A stretch of 64,000 bases of DNA, taken from assembly GCA_028873975.1 (NCBI GenBank), contig JAPPMO010000049.1, forward strand, positions 1 to 64,000, in the 5' to 3' direction. The stretch is from Chloroflexota bacterium (lineage in GTDB: Bacteria; Chloroflexota; Anaerolineae; Aggregatilineales; Phototrophicaceae). The stretch's first letter is position 1. The number at the start of each line of letters is the position of its first letter. The position numbers and the translations under genes were made by a program. The notes beneath the pieces were generated by a model. That model ran no database searches. It saw nothing but the letters and a program-made list of their open reading frames with translations, and was not told where the DNA came from. Below are positions 34,316 through 43,540 of the stretch, in pieces.

Positions 34316-35053
34316 GTGGAAGAGACGCTATTATTTGCACTGGTCGCCATCCTGATTGGATTCTCCAAAGGCGGCTTGGGGGGACCCGTTCCCGTCGCCT
34401 TGACCGTGCCGATCCTCTCTTTGATCATTCATCCACAGGAAGCTATCAGCTTGATTTTACCGTTGCTCATCTTCGCGGATGTCTTTGCCCTGTACTTTTA
34501 CTGGAAGCAGTGGGATAAAAAACTAATGGCGCTGATGCTGGTCCCGGGACTGATTGGCGTCGCCGTGGGCGCCTTCGTACTCAAAGACATTGACGCGGTC
34601 ACGCTCAAACGAATGATCGGCGGATTAACCTTGGTGGCGCTCAGCTTCAAGATTGGCAGCGAGCGACTGCGGCGGCTGGCATATCATCCGCAATCCTGGC
34701 ACGGCTGGTTCGCCGGATGGGCTTCCGGATTCGGCTCGACCCTGGCCAATGTAGGCGCGCCGCCATTCACCGCCTATCTCTTGCTTCAACCCAACATGAC
34801 ACCGCGCGTCTTTGTTGGCACGACCACCTTGTTTTTCGCCGTGATCAACCTGACCAAATTGCCCAGCTACATCACAATCGGCATTCTCGATCTATCCAAA
34901 TTGCTCGCGATCGCATGGGTATTCATCCTGATTCCGGTAGCGATTGCCGCCGCGCGCGCCATGATAGATCGAATTAATCAGCGCAGTTTTGAATGGATCA
35001 TGATGGTCCCGCTGCTGATACTCAGCCTTTACCTGCTGCTCTGGGCTGGATAG
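34316..35053 (+). CDS. TauE/SafE family anion exporter
   Basis: Polytopic membrane protein of 245 residues with about eight helices, of the TauE/SafE family linked to export or uptake of sulfite, sulfoacetate and related organic anions. Family hallmarks are FSKGGLGGPVPVALTVPILS near the N-terminus and GFGSTLANVGAPPFTAYLLL in the second repeat. The start is GTG 34316; no strong ribosome-binding site is seen. It is followed at 206 bases by the TPP enzyme gene. A link to sulfur chemistry in the sulfatase-bearing island further on is possible but unproven. Confidence 0.85.
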   Translation: MEETLLFALVAILIGFSKGGLGGPVPVALTVPILSLIIHPQEAISLILPLLIFADVFALYFYWKQWDKKLMALMLVPGLIGVAVGAFVLKDIDAVTLKRMIGGLTLVALSFKIGSERLRRLAYHPQSWHGWFAGWASGFGSTLANVGAPPFTAYLLLQPNMTPRVFVGTTTLFFAVINLTKLPSYITIGILDLSKLLAIAWVFILIPVAIAAARAMIDRINQRSFEWIMMVPLLILSLYLLLWAG

Positions 35054-35259
35054 CCAGTTTCGTAGTTTTTCGATTCCCTCTAAGATATTTGCGGCATGAT
35101 CAAGTACGTCCTGCGCGGGATCCGCAGCATCCTGCAAGGCAGCGTCCTCGTCGAAGTCGCCATTGGTCAGGCGAGCGGAGCAAGATGTTTCCCTTTGAAA
35201 GATTGTTCGCGCTTGTCATAATCAGCAGAGTTTGATCACGACAGAATAGAACGCGCCTC

Positions 35260-36855
35260 ATGTCAACGATTGCCGAATACCTTGCGAAGCAACTGTCAAT
35301 GGCCGGAATCAGCACTGTATATGGCCTGCCGGGCGGTGAAAACGTCGAAATTCTGGAGGCGATTCGCAGGCAGGGCATCAACTTTGTCCTGGTCAGAAAC
35401 GAGAGTTCAGCCTGTTTCATGGCGGCCGCCTCAGCCCGTCTTACGGGCGTCCCGGGGCTGGCGATCACCACCTTGGGACCAGGCGCAACCAATGCCTATG
35501 CTGGTTTCGCCCATGCCTATCTCGACCGCGCGCCGGCGCTCTTGATCACAGCCGCCAGCGATCCCAGCCTCACAGGTCGCCATAGTCATCAAGCGCTTGA
35601 CCTTGAAGCGATATTCCGCCCGATCAGCAAGTTCACCGCGGAAATCACAGGGGACAAAGCCGCTGAGACGATACAACAGGCTCTGTATGCGGTCACAGCC
35701 GGTCGGCCAGGACCCGCCCACCTGAGCATTCATAATGACGTAGCGTTGCAAGCTGTGGGCGAGAGCCCCGCGCCGCGACTTGAGACGCTCTCATCCAGCC
35801 CAGCCAAGTACGAACTCAAGCGCTTCGCAAAATTCTTCGAAGACAAAAACCGCCCCGTCATCGTTGTCGGTTTGGGCCTGGAACCGGAAGGTCCCTATGC
35901 TCAACTGCGGCATCTGGCGGAGAAGCTAGGCGCGCCGCTGATTGACACTCCCAAGAGCAAGGGCGCCTTGTCAGCCGATCATCCCCTCTTTGCAGGCACG
36001 CTGGGCCTGACGGTCAGCGACCCGGCTTACCAGATACTGAAGGAAGCGGACTGCATCATCGCCGTCGGATTTGATGTCGTTGAATTGGTCAAGCCCTGGG
36101 ATCAAACGCAGCCTCTGATATGGGTCGCCAATTGGGAAAACGAAGATCCGCGCATCGCCTGCGCAATCGAAATCGTAGGACCAGTCGCTGACGCGCTTGA
36201 GGCGCTGGCTCGCGCCGCTCCTCATAAGCGCAAGAACTGGGGAGCGGCGCGGGTGCAGACATTTCGCAAAGAACAAGCCAATTCCGTCATGCCCTCGCCG
36301 CAAAGCCGGCGCGTCTTGCCGCAAGCGTTTCTCGCCGCCCTGCGCGAAGGGACGCCGGAGGACGTGATCATCACTACGGATGTCGGATCACACAAGATTT
36401 TTGCGGCGCTCAATTGGCAGGCGCGGTCGCCCAACAATTATCTGGTTTCCAACGGCTTGTCGGCGATGGGATATGGCTTGAGCAGCGCCATCGCCGCGGC
36501 AAGCGTCAGCCGGCGTCCGGTTGTCTGCATCACGGGTGACGCTGGACTGGCCATGGTGATGGGAGAATTGGGACTGCTTGCGGAGCTGGAACTCCCCGTG
36601 ATCGTCGCCGTAATGAATGACGCGGCGCTTGACCTCATCCGTTCGGCTCAAGCGCGTCGAAAACGGCAGGCTTTTGGCACCGAGTTCCGCAATCCCGATT
36701 TCGGAATGATCGCCCGGGGATTCAGCCTGGATTACCGTCGAGCCGAAAGTCAAGCCGAATGCGCTGAGGCGATCAAATACGGCCTGTCGACCGGAAAGCC
36801 ATTATTGCTTGACGTGATGATCGACCCAATCGGATATCCGACGACGCCGCGTTAA
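35260..36855 (+). CDS. Thiamine pyrophosphate enzyme, acetolactate synthase-like
   Basis: The 531-residue protein has the three domains of the acetolactate synthase/benzoylformate decarboxylase family. The N-terminal PYR domain has VYGLPGGENVEILEAI, then the catalytic Glu in VRNESSACFMAAA. The central domain includes RPVIVVGLGLEP. The C-terminal PP domain has TTDVGSHKIF and GDAGLAMVMGELGLLAELEL followed by NDAALDLI, where the cofactor motif GDG-NN is GDA-ND. No small regulatory subunit gene is adjacent, so a role other than branched-chain amino acid synthesis is likely. It converges on the lactate permease gene. Confidence 0.82.
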   Translation: MSTIAEYLAKQLSMAGISTVYGLPGGENVEILEAIRRQGINFVLVRNESSACFMAAASARLTGVPGLAITTLGPGATNAYAGFAHAYLDRAPALLITAASDPSLTGRHSHQALDLEAIFRPISKFTAEITGDKAAETIQQALYAVTAGRPGPAHLSIHNDVALQAVGESPAPRLETLSSSPAKYELKRFAKFFEDKNRPVIVVGLGLEPEGPYAQLRHLAEKLGAPLIDTPKSKGALSADHPLFAGTLGLTVSDPAYQILKEADCIIAVGFDVVELVKPWDQTQPLIWVANWENEDPRIACAIEIVGPVADALEALARAAPHKRKNWGAARVQTFRKEQANSVMPSPQSRRVLPQAFLAALREGTPEDVIITTDVGSHKIFAALNWQARSPNNYLVSNGLSAMGYGLSSAIAAASVSRRPVVCITGDAGLAMVMGELGLLAELELPVIVAVMNDAALDLIRSAQARRKRQAFGTEFRNPDFGMIARGFSLDYRRAESQAECAEAIKYGLSTGKPLLLDVMIDPIGYPTTPR

Positions 36856-36929
36856 GTACAGGGTCGCCAGCTTTATCATCTTTCGTCCAGAATACGCTGG
36901 TCGTACTGGTCCAGCGATCGCCAAGCTGA

Positions 36930-38492
36930 TCACAGCCCGGCCAGCCTTAGAAATGTTGCGACGGCGACAAATACCACTGGAATCAAGCCCAATAAAAGCA
37001 TCGTCCTGATGACGGGACCTTCCTGCCCCGCCAGGCCCACGGTGCTGCAGCCGACGATGATTTTCGCTGGGGCCAGCACACTGCCGAGGGATGCGCCGGC
37101 GGTTTGCCCGGCAAGCACAATCGGCACGCTCAGCGCCAGCAGGGACGCAGTCTCTTGTTGCAGCGCGCCAAAAACGACATTGGAGTTGGTATTGCTGCCG
37201 GTCATGAACGCGCCCAGAGTGCCAATAAAGGGCGCGAACAGGGGATAGACTGATGCGCTGAAACTCTCGCTGATGCCGCGGGCGATCATTTGCGTCATGC
37301 CGGTATGCGTCATCAGTGAAGCCATTGCCACTAAAGCGAGAATCGACACCGTCGACTTGATTGCCGACTTGCGCACGCTCGACCAGATTTTCCCCCATAC
37401 GCGGTCGCTTGCATAATAACCCGCTTGTCGGTAGAGCAAGAAGGAGATGCAGCCGGCATAAAATAGAATGGCGCCGGCGTGACCGAAAACGCTGATCGCG
37501 CGCCCCGATTCAGCCGGCACTTGCCAACCGAATGAGGTTGACACGGCCGGAAAATCAATCCTGATCAAAAAGGCATCCGCCAAGGCTTCGAGCGGTTCGA
37601 TCAAGTTGGTGGAGAAAGCCAGCGCCAGCAGAATCCCGTAGGCGGACAGAGCCAGGGCAATGCTCCGTGAGCGGTCATCGCCAGCCGTCTTCGATTTGCC
37701 CCCTTTGCCGCGATGGAGCGGCGACAATACATACAAGACGCCAACCAGCGCGCCAGCCAGCGCGCCGGTGGTCGAACCCAGCGTCCACATGCCATTGGTG
37801 GCGATCCACCATTGCGTGAAGCCCATAGCGGCGCCCACGATGAGGAGCATGGGGATGGAACGCAAAAAACCGCCCCAGCCGGCGCTGACATAGGCGACAA
37901 GCGCGCCGCTGAACAAGCATGCCAGGCCCAGGACGAGAGCGGCATCCTGCGCCAAGGCTTCGCCGGGCAGCCCGGTAACAGCCGTCAAAGCGACAAAGGA
38001 CGTGCCTAATGACCCAAATGTGACTGCCCAGCCATGCCCCAGCGAAGCCATGATGACCGATTGCGTGGCCGTGTAGCCCAAGCCAACCAGCAAGGGAGCG
38101 ACCACGGCTATTGGCACGCCGAAGCCCCCGACGCCCTGCAGCAATGAGACGAATACCCAACTGATGAGCAGGCTTTGCGCGGCGCGATCAGAAGTGAGCC
38201 GCGGCAGGCTTTTTCCGATCAAGGCAACCGTGCCGGCTTCATAAGTGACGTTGTAAAAAAACAGCGCCATCCAGACGATATAGAGCACATCGACCGCCAA
38301 CAGAACCGACTTGCCGATCGCCACGACGACCAACTGAAAATTGCCGCCAAAAACCAGAAGCGCGAGGACCAGAGCCGACAGGAATCCAGCCGATCCCGCG
38401 CGACTGCCCCCCCATCCCAGCCCAACCATCAGCACCAGCACGGCCAGCACCGGGAGCAAAGCTAAGAGCCAGTTGATCAGCGTCAAGTCCAT
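36930..38492 (-). CDS. lldP: L-lactate / glycolate permease family transporter
   Basis: Polytopic membrane protein of 520 residues of the LldP/LctP family (proton symport of lactate or glycolate). Recognisable segments include VLVLMVGLGWGGSRAGSAGF, VGGFGVPIAVVAPLLVGLGY, IMASLGHGWAVTFGSLGTSF, VAMASLMTHTGMTQMIARGI, TLGAFMTGSNTNSNVVFGAL and SVLAPAKIIVGCSTVGLAGQ. It is the third gene of an SDR-amidase-permease operon (24-base gap to the amidase). The real substrate may be a 2-hydroxy or related acid released by that pathway; this is inference. Confidence 0.92.
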   Translation of the reverse strand: MDLTLINWLLALLPVLAVLVLMVGLGWGGSRAGSAGFLSALVLALLVFGGNFQLVVVAIGKSVLLAVDVLYIVWMALFFYNVTYEAGTVALIGKSLPRLTSDRAAQSLLISWVFVSLLQGVGGFGVPIAVVAPLLVGLGYTATQSVIMASLGHGWAVTFGSLGTSFVALTAVTGLPGEALAQDAALVLGLACLFSGALVAYVSAGWGGFLRSIPMLLIVGAAMGFTQWWIATNGMWTLGSTTGALAGALVGVLYVLSPLHRGKGGKSKTAGDDRSRSIALALSAYGILLALAFSTNLIEPLEALADAFLIRIDFPAVSTSFGWQVPAESGRAISVFGHAGAILFYAGCISFLLYRQAGYYASDRVWGKIWSSVRKSAIKSTVSILALVAMASLMTHTGMTQMIARGISESFSASVYPLFAPFIGTLGAFMTGSNTNSNVVFGALQQETASLLALSVPIVLAGQTAGASLGSVLAPAKIIVGCSTVGLAGQEGPVIRTMLLLGLIPVVFVAVATFLRLAGL

Positions 38493-38516
38493 GTGAGGAA
38501 CACTCGCGCGCCTGGG

Positions 38517-39944
38517 TCAGCAGTCAGTTGCGACAGCGATGGCTGGCCGGCGGCGGTAGAAGCCGGTCGCCTCCTGGAAGGCATAAGCCAATTGCAGCAC
38601 TTCGAAATCGGCATTGGGGCGGCCGACGATTTGCAAGCCCACTGGCAGCCCGTCCTGCGTGAAGCCGCAAGGTACGGATATGGCCGGCAATCCAGTGACC
38701 GTGATGTAGGCGCAACTCATCATCCAGTCGATATAGGTATTCATCTTCTTGCCGTTTATTTGTTCAGGATACTCCCATTCGATGGGAAAGGGAGGCACTT
38801 GCGCGGTTGGCAAGAGCAAGAATTCATAAGTATCCATGAATTCGCGCAGTCGATGATAAAGTTCGGTTCGCTTCGCTTCGGCACGGCTGATATCAATGGC
38901 GCTCAGCCGCTTGCCGCGCGCCACATTCCAGCGAATCGTTTCCTTAAAGGATTCCTCTCCGAACTCGGCAAAAGGCTCGGCGAAGGACAGCTCGAAGGTC
39001 CAGGCGCGCAAGGTCTGGAAAATGTCGTAGGCATCGCTGAAATCGGGCGCGGCGCCTTCGAGGGTACAGCCAATATCATCGAATATCGGCAATTGTTCTT
39101 CCAACGCGCGCAGGACGCGGGGCTCGACCGGCAACTCGCCCAAGTCAGGACTCCAGGCGATCTTCACTTCCTTGAAGTCGCGTTCCAGCGACCGGTCAAA
39201 AAGCGAGGCGGGCTGCTGCATGGCGATGGGAGAACGCGCATCGTAGCCGGCCATCGCGCGCATCATCAGCGCCACATCTTGCACGCTGCGCCCCATCGGT
39301 CCGGCGACACCCAAGGTTGACCAGGCATTGGCTTTGGGGTAGCTCGGCACCCGCCCGGGCGACGGTCGGAAGCCGACAACATTGCAGAAGCTGGCTGGAT
39401 TGCGCAGGGAGCCGCCCAGGTCGCTGCCGTCGGCGATGGGGATCATGCCCGCGGCCAGCGCCACCGCCGCTCCGCCACTGCTGCCCCCACAAGTCTTCGA
39501 GAGATCGTAGGGATTGCGCGTGGCGCCAAACACCGGATTGAAAGTGTGCGAACCAGCGCCGAATTCCGGCACATTGGTTTTGCCAAGCGTGATACAGCCG
39601 GCTTGTTTCAAGCGCTCGATGTGCAAGTCGTCGATGTCGGGCACCAGATCGGCATACAGGGGCGAACCCGACGTGGTGCGTATGCCTTTTGTCTGCGCGA
39701 GGTCTTTGTGGGCTATCGGAAGGCCGTGCAAAGGACCTGTTTCTTCGCCGCGGGCTTTGCGCTCGTCGGCTTGTCGCGCCAAATCCAGCGCCATTTCCGG
39801 CAAGTAGGTGATGATCGCGTTTAAGGCCGGATTAACCGCTTCTATCTGTTTCAGATGCGCGTTCAAGACCTCGACTGCGGAAACCTCGCCGCGCCGAAGC
39901 AAATCCGCGAGTTCAACCGCCGTCATCCATACGAGTTCGCTCAT
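38517..39944 (-). CDS. Amidase (amidase signature family)
   Basis: Ser-cisSer-Lys hydrolase of the GatA/amidase signature family, 475 residues. The catalytic Lys is in GLPIAHKDLAQTKGI (about residue 79), the cis-Ser in CGGSSGGAAVALAAG (about 155) and the nucleophile in GSDLGGSLRNPA (about 178). The C-terminal part shows GLPVGLQIVGRPNADFEVLQ. No gatB or gatC is nearby, and the protein lacks the GatA-specific neighbours, so it probably hydrolyses a small amide rather than serving tRNA amidation. It is 6 bases downstream of the SDR gene and 24 upstream of the permease gene. Confidence 0.88.
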   Translation of the reverse strand: MSELVWMTAVELADLLRRGEVSAVEVLNAHLKQIEAVNPALNAIITYLPEMALDLARQADERKARGEETGPLHGLPIAHKDLAQTKGIRTTSGSPLYADLVPDIDDLHIERLKQAGCITLGKTNVPEFGAGSHTFNPVFGATRNPYDLSKTCGGSSGGAAVALAAGMIPIADGSDLGGSLRNPASFCNVVGFRPSPGRVPSYPKANAWSTLGVAGPMGRSVQDVALMMRAMAGYDARSPIAMQQPASLFDRSLERDFKEVKIAWSPDLGELPVEPRVLRALEEQLPIFDDIGCTLEGAAPDFSDAYDIFQTLRAWTFELSFAEPFAEFGEESFKETIRWNVARGKRLSAIDISRAEAKRTELYHRLREFMDTYEFLLLPTAQVPPFPIEWEYPEQINGKKMNTYIDWMMSCAYITVTGLPAISVPCGFTQDGLPVGLQIVGRPNADFEVLQLAYAFQEATGFYRRRPAIAVATDC

Positions 39945-39950
39945 CGGCTT

Positions 39951-40706
39951 CTAGCCTCGCCCCATAAATGGCATGCCATTCGCCATCACGGTAATGAAAG
40001 GCACATTGACCGAAAGCGGCAGATTCGCCATGTACACAACCGCATCGGCGATATGGCGCGCTTCCATAGTCGGCTCAACCGCCACTGCGCCATTCGCCTG
40101 CAAGATGCCACGCTCCATGCGCTCGGTCATTTCTGTGCTCGCGTTGCCAATATCAATCTGGCCACAGGCGATATCGAATGCGCGGCCGTCAAGCGCCACC
40201 GACTTGGTCAAGCCGGTCAGCGCATGCTTGGTCGCCGTGTAGGCTGCCGAGTTCGGGCGCGGGACCTGAGCCGAGATTGAACCATTGTTGATGATGCGGC
40301 CGCCCTGCGGCTCCTGCGTCTTCATCAGCTTGTAGGCTTCTTGCAGGCACCAGAACGCGCCGTTCAAGTTCACGTTGACGACGCTCAGCCATTGGTCTTC
40401 CGTCAAGTCCTCGGTTGGCGCAACCGCGTTTATGCCCGCATTGTTGAAGAGCAGATCCAGGCGCCCGAAGCGCTCCTTGACCACCGCGAAGAGGCGCAGC
40501 ACCGCTTGACGATCGCTGACATCAGTGGGCACGACCAGCGCCCGCTCAGCTCCAATCTTGGCTCTGGCGACCGTCTCGCGCAAGGCGCCCTCGCGCCGGC
40601 CCGCCAGCGCCAATGAATAACCCGCTTCCCAAAGCGCCAGCGCCGATACGCGGCCGATGCCAGATCCGGCGCCCGTTATCAAGGCTATTCGGGGTCCGTT
40701 CGTCAT
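39951..40706 (-). CDS. Short-chain dehydrogenase/reductase
   Basis: NAD(P)-dependent oxidoreductase of 251 residues. The cofactor motif is TGAGSGIG (residues 11-18), followed by [11 protein letters not shown] (NNAG), the catalytic Ser in [10 protein letters not shown], and YTATKHA (YxxxK). The Asp/Arg pattern after strand 2 ([13 protein letters not shown]) suggests NADP preference, but this is weak evidence. ATG 40706 is preferred over 40754 since AAAGGA precedes it. It is the first gene of the operon with amidase and lactate permease, driven by the strong promoter at 40739-40767. Confidence 0.9.
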   Translation of the reverse strand: MTNGPRIALITGAGSGIGRVSALALWEAGYSLALAGRREGALRETVARAKIGAERALVVPTDVSDRQAVLRLFAVVKERFGRLDLLFNNAGINAVAPTEDLTEDQWLSVVNVNLNGAFWCLQEAYKLMKTQEPQGGRIINNGSISAQVPRPNSAAYTATKHALTGLTKSVALDGRAFDIACGQIDIGNASTEMTERMERGILQANGAVAVEPTMEARHIADAVVYMANLPLSVNVPFITVMANGMPFMGRG

Positions 40707-40738
40707 CGCTGTGTCCTTTCTCATTGGGGATGAGGACA

Positions 40739-40767
40739 AGTGTAGTCCGCGCAAATTGGCTTGTCAA
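40739..40767 (-). promoter_or_regulatory. Near-consensus sigma70 promoter for the SDR-amidase-permease operon
   Basis: On the minus strand a perfect TTGACA (40767-40762) and TACACT (40744-40739) are separated by exactly 17 bases. The predicted start is about 25 bases before ATG 40706. Confidence 0.8.
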
Positions 40768-40803
40768 TTTATGGCAATTCAAGTCAGATGCGCTAGTATC
40801 GTA

Positions 40804-40958
40804 CAGGGCAATTGCATCAAAAAACTTTTTTACCATCGAGGACACCGAGAGCACCGAGAAAAACCAACAGAGGAATATATTTTTTGGGCGCCCCGGTGGG
40901 CCGCCCGAAAAAACCTAGCCAGAACGGCGGGCGAGCCAGGGCTCGCCCCTACGACTTG
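40804..40958 (+). repeat. Dispersed repeat R1, copy with hairpin arms
   Basis: Begins CAGGGCAATTGCATCAAA, then ACCGAGAGCACCGAG-type units and AAAAACCAACAGAGGAATAT. Two hairpins follow: GGGCGCCCC...GGGCCGCCC, and GGGCGAGCC/GGCTCGCCC around 40930. It is related to 22792-23219. It occupies most of the 306-base gap between the SDR gene and the isomerase gene. Confidence 0.7.
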
Positions 40959-41012
40959 ACGTTGATAAGGAATTTGCATGACTTACCTGATATTACTTAG
41001 GACATCCTGTAG

Positions 41013-41789
41013 ATGAAGCTAGCCTGTTGCGCCTGGGCTTTGACCGGGCTGGAAAAAGACGTGCTGCGACAGATTCAAGACCTCGGTTTCGGATGGATTG
41101 ACCTGCAACCGGGAGACCTGCGAAAGGAAAAGGATCGCCAGTTGACAGCCGAACTGGGCTTGAAGGTATCTTGCCTGGGTGCGTCATTCGCTATGCCGGA
41201 CGGCGCGGCGCTGGATCATCCGGATGGCCCGCTGCGATCAGCGGCGCTTGGGCATGTGAGGGATGCGATCTGTCATGCGGCCGCCTTGGGCGCAGACACG
41301 GTTTATGTGATACCGGGCGAGGATGACAGCCGGGCCGGGCTGTCCAGATATGGCGACAGTTTGCTGGAGCTGGCGGAATTCGCCAGTACGGTTCGCATCA
41401 AGTTTGCGGTAGAGCATTTTCCCGGCACAGCCCTGCCGACTGCAAAAGGCACGCTGAAGTACATCAAGAGCCTGGGTGACCCAAAGCTTTTCTTGCTCTA
41501 TGACAGCGGGCATATCCAGATGACCGGCGAAGATCCTTCAGAAGCGATCCATGAGGCCGGGGAAAGCCTGGGCTACGTTCATTTTGACGACAACGATGGC
41601 GCGGGCGACTTGCACTGGGCGCTATTGGACGGCGTGATGACCGAAGAGACCTTGAAAGACAGTTTTCGGGCGCTCGAAGGCATTGGATATGACGGCGCCA
41701 TCAGCCTGGAACTGAGCCCGCTGCTCCCGAATCCTGTTGAAGCGCTGGCGCGGAGCCGGGATATTCTCTTGAAGGCGATGCGCGCCTGA
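41013..41789 (+). CDS. Sugar phosphate isomerase/epimerase-like TIM barrel protein
   Basis: Xylose isomerase-like TIM barrel of 258 residues. Recognisable elements are LGLKVSCLGASFAMPDG, ADTVYVIPGEDD, the metal-binding Glu in KFAVEHFPGTAL, LFLLYDSGHIQMTG, the His/Asp pair in LGYVHFDDNDGAGDLHWALL, and the final Glu in YDGAISLELSP. These residues match the Glu-Asp-His-Glu metal set of the family. It could isomerise or epimerise a keto sugar or sugar acid. It precedes the sugar importer operon by 340 bases and may belong to the same pathway. A second relative is at 61189. Confidence 0.85.
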   Translation: MKLACCAWALTGLEKDVLRQIQDLGFGWIDLQPGDLRKEKDRQLTAELGLKVSCLGASFAMPDGAALDHPDGPLRSAALGHVRDAICHAAALGADTVYVIPGEDDSRAGLSRYGDSLLELAEFASTVRIKFAVEHFPGTALPTAKGTLKYIKSLGDPKLFLLYDSGHIQMTGEDPSEAIHEAGESLGYVHFDDNDGAGDLHWALLDGVMTEETLKDSFRALEGIGYDGAISLELSPLLPNPVEALARSRDILLKAMRA

Positions 41790-41872
41790 ACCCTCATGCG
41801 AAAATGCGCAGGAAACTCAATAGAGTCGGCCGCGGATGCATCTACAAGCGCGAACTTAGAACATATTTTTCA

Positions 41873-41901
41873 TTGAAAAATGATTAAATTGAATTTATAT
41901 T
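41873..41901 (+). promoter_or_regulatory. Predicted promoter of the sugar ABC operon
   Basis: TTGAAA (41873-41878) and TATATT (41896-41901) are 17 bases apart. The start would be near 41908, leaving a leader of about 220 bases before the GTG at 42130. Confidence 0.6.
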
Positions 41902-41963
41902 AGTTGGAAATTTTCGCTTGATCAGTTTCGATAGGATAGATTCGGCAAAATTTTTGCGACCGA

Positions 41964-42077
41964 GCAGTCAATTTCCCCGAGAAAAGTCCGACGAAAACGG
42001 GATTTGACTGCCGAGATTTTGGCGCATCCCCCGCCGCCTTTTTTGCGTCGCCACCCTGGGCGGCGCGTGGGGAAATT
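41964..42077 (+). promoter_or_regulatory. Candidate structured 5' leader of the sugar-binding protein gene
   Basis: Three pairings are visible. GCAGTCAA (41964-41971) pairs with TTGACTGC (42004-42011). AATTTCCCC (41970-41978) pairs with GGGGAAATT (42069-42077). A GC-rich pair, about CCGCCGCC with GGCGGCG, lies between 42030 and 42068. The first two share bases 41970-41971, so they compete or stack. This could be a riboswitch-like or protein-binding leader; an operator reading of the first inverted repeat is also possible. Confidence 0.45.
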
Positions 42078-42129
42078 CGATTGGCAACAATCATTTTTCG
42101 TTTAGTTTCCGAAGTGGAAGGAGAATCTT

Positions 42130-43458
42130 GTGTTTAAGAGAGTGACGTTTTTGTTGCTTGCGTCGGTCGTTATGTTGGCGGTTCTGCCGCTATCAATGAC
42201 GGTTTCCGCACAGAACCCCGATTGCGAGGGCGATGTAACATTGACTTATTGGCATCACTGGGGCGGCAACCGCATCCCGCTGCAAGAACATCAAGTCGCC
42301 GCTTTTGAAGATGCCCACCCCGGCATCTGCGTCGACAACATCTTCCTGCCCTGGGACAACCGCCTGCAGAATCTGCTGGCTGCCATCGCCGCCGGCAACC
42401 CGCCTGACGTGACGATGTTTGGCCGGCACGACCTGCCCTTCTTCGCCGCTACCGAGTCGATCATCCCGTTGGACGACTATATGGCTGCTGACGGCGTCGA
42501 CCCGGCCATCTTCCATCCGTCAGAATTCGCCGGCACACAATTCAACGGCAAAACCTGGTTGCTTCCGCTGCCGGGCGGCGGCGCTTTCAGCATTGCTTGG
42601 TACAACACCGATCACTTTGCCGAAGCTGGCATAGAATCATTCCCCGAGACCTGGGACGAGATGCTGGAAGTCGCTGAGACTCTGCGCTTGGGCGATGGCA
42701 GCTTCCTCGAGCGCATCGGCGTGAACACGCAGTCGACCAGCGGTCCCGGCGCCTTCCTGACCTGGCTGAACGCCAACGGTCAAGACTGGATCAGCGCTGA
42801 CCTGCGCACCATCACCATTAACAACGAAGCCGGCATCCAGGCGCTGCAGTTCATGCAAGACATGGCCGAGATCAACTACGGCATCGAGGAGTTGAACGCC
42901 TTCTGGGAAATGGCGGGCGAATTCGATCAGGGCCCGCTGATCCAGGGTTTGGTGTCCATCGAGATCAACGGCTCCTGGACGCTCTTCCAGGTCGAAGACC
43001 ATGCCGAAAATCTAAATTATGACGTCGCGCCTATTCCCTACGGGCCTATGGGCGATCCGGGACGCCGCGGCGGCGCCCACGGTGGCTGGGGCTACATGAT
43101 CCCGAAGAATGCCGCCCACCCCGACGAAGCCTGGAAACTGGTCAAGTGGCTGACCACAGAGATAGAAGGGGACGGCGCATGCTGGTTTATCCAGCAGCAG
43201 CAACGGCCTTCGCCCTTGATCGATTGCAATGGCTACGAGAAGGACGGCGTCGTGCATCCGCGCGCTGAGTCGCTGCTGGGCGTGGCCGCGTTGGATAATC
43301 TCGTCACCGTCTCGCCGGTACAGCCCGAAGCCAACCAGATCATCAATCGCATGGTCGAGGATGTGCTCTTCGGCGACAGCAGCATTGAAGACGCCTTGGC
43401 CAGCGCTGAAGGCGAGATCCAAGGCTTGCTGGACGCCTTCTGGGAAGAATACGGCTAA
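42130..43458 (+). CDS. ABC transporter sugar-binding protein (family 1)
   Basis: Extracellular solute-binding protein of the CUT1 carbohydrate class, 442 residues. The signal peptide is FLLLASVVMLAVLPLSMTVSA. No lipobox Cys is seen at the cleavage site, so it may be free or anchored otherwise. Family features are VTLTYWHHWGGNRIPLQEHQ, the hinge region PPDVTMFGRHDLPFF, LIQGLVSIEINGSWTL and PDEAWKLVKWLTTE. GTG 42130 follows GAAGGAG. It is the first gene of an importer operon; two permease genes follow after a strong terminator hairpin (43477-43511). The ligand is unknown, but the neighbourhood suggests a sulfated or acidic sugar. Confidence 0.93.
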   Translation: MFKRVTFLLLASVVMLAVLPLSMTVSAQNPDCEGDVTLTYWHHWGGNRIPLQEHQVAAFEDAHPGICVDNIFLPWDNRLQNLLAAIAAGNPPDVTMFGRHDLPFFAATESIIPLDDYMAADGVDPAIFHPSEFAGTQFNGKTWLLPLPGGGAFSIAWYNTDHFAEAGIESFPETWDEMLEVAETLRLGDGSFLERIGVNTQSTSGPGAFLTWLNANGQDWISADLRTITINNEAGIQALQFMQDMAEINYGIEELNAFWEMAGEFDQGPLIQGLVSIEINGSWTLFQVEDHAENLNYDVAPIPYGPMGDPGRRGGAHGGWGYMIPKNAAHPDEAWKLVKWLTTEIEGDGACWFIQQQQRPSPLIDCNGYEKDGVVHPRAESLLGVAALDNLVTVSPVQPEANQIINRMVEDVLFGDSSIEDALASAEGEIQGLLDAFWEEYG

Positions 43459-43476
43459 ACCGAGCCAAACTCTAAC

Positions 43477-43511
43477 GGCGTGGGGCATCAACTGATGTCC
43501 CATGCCTTTTT
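43477..43511 (+). terminator. Strong intrinsic terminator/attenuator after the binding-protein gene
   Basis: A 14-base-pair stem (43477-43490 with 43493-43506, two G-U pairs) closes a 2-base loop and is followed by TTTTT. It lies between the binding-protein gene and the first permease gene on the same strand. Partial termination here would give more binding protein than permease. Confidence 0.85.
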
Positions 43512-43540
43512 ACGTTGCTCGCGATACCAGCGGATAGAAA

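Noticed and set aside
35097..35221. Small frame of 41 codons starting with ATG between the TauE and TPP enzyme genes
   Set aside because: There is no ribosome-binding site, no recognisable feature, and the composition does not support coding.
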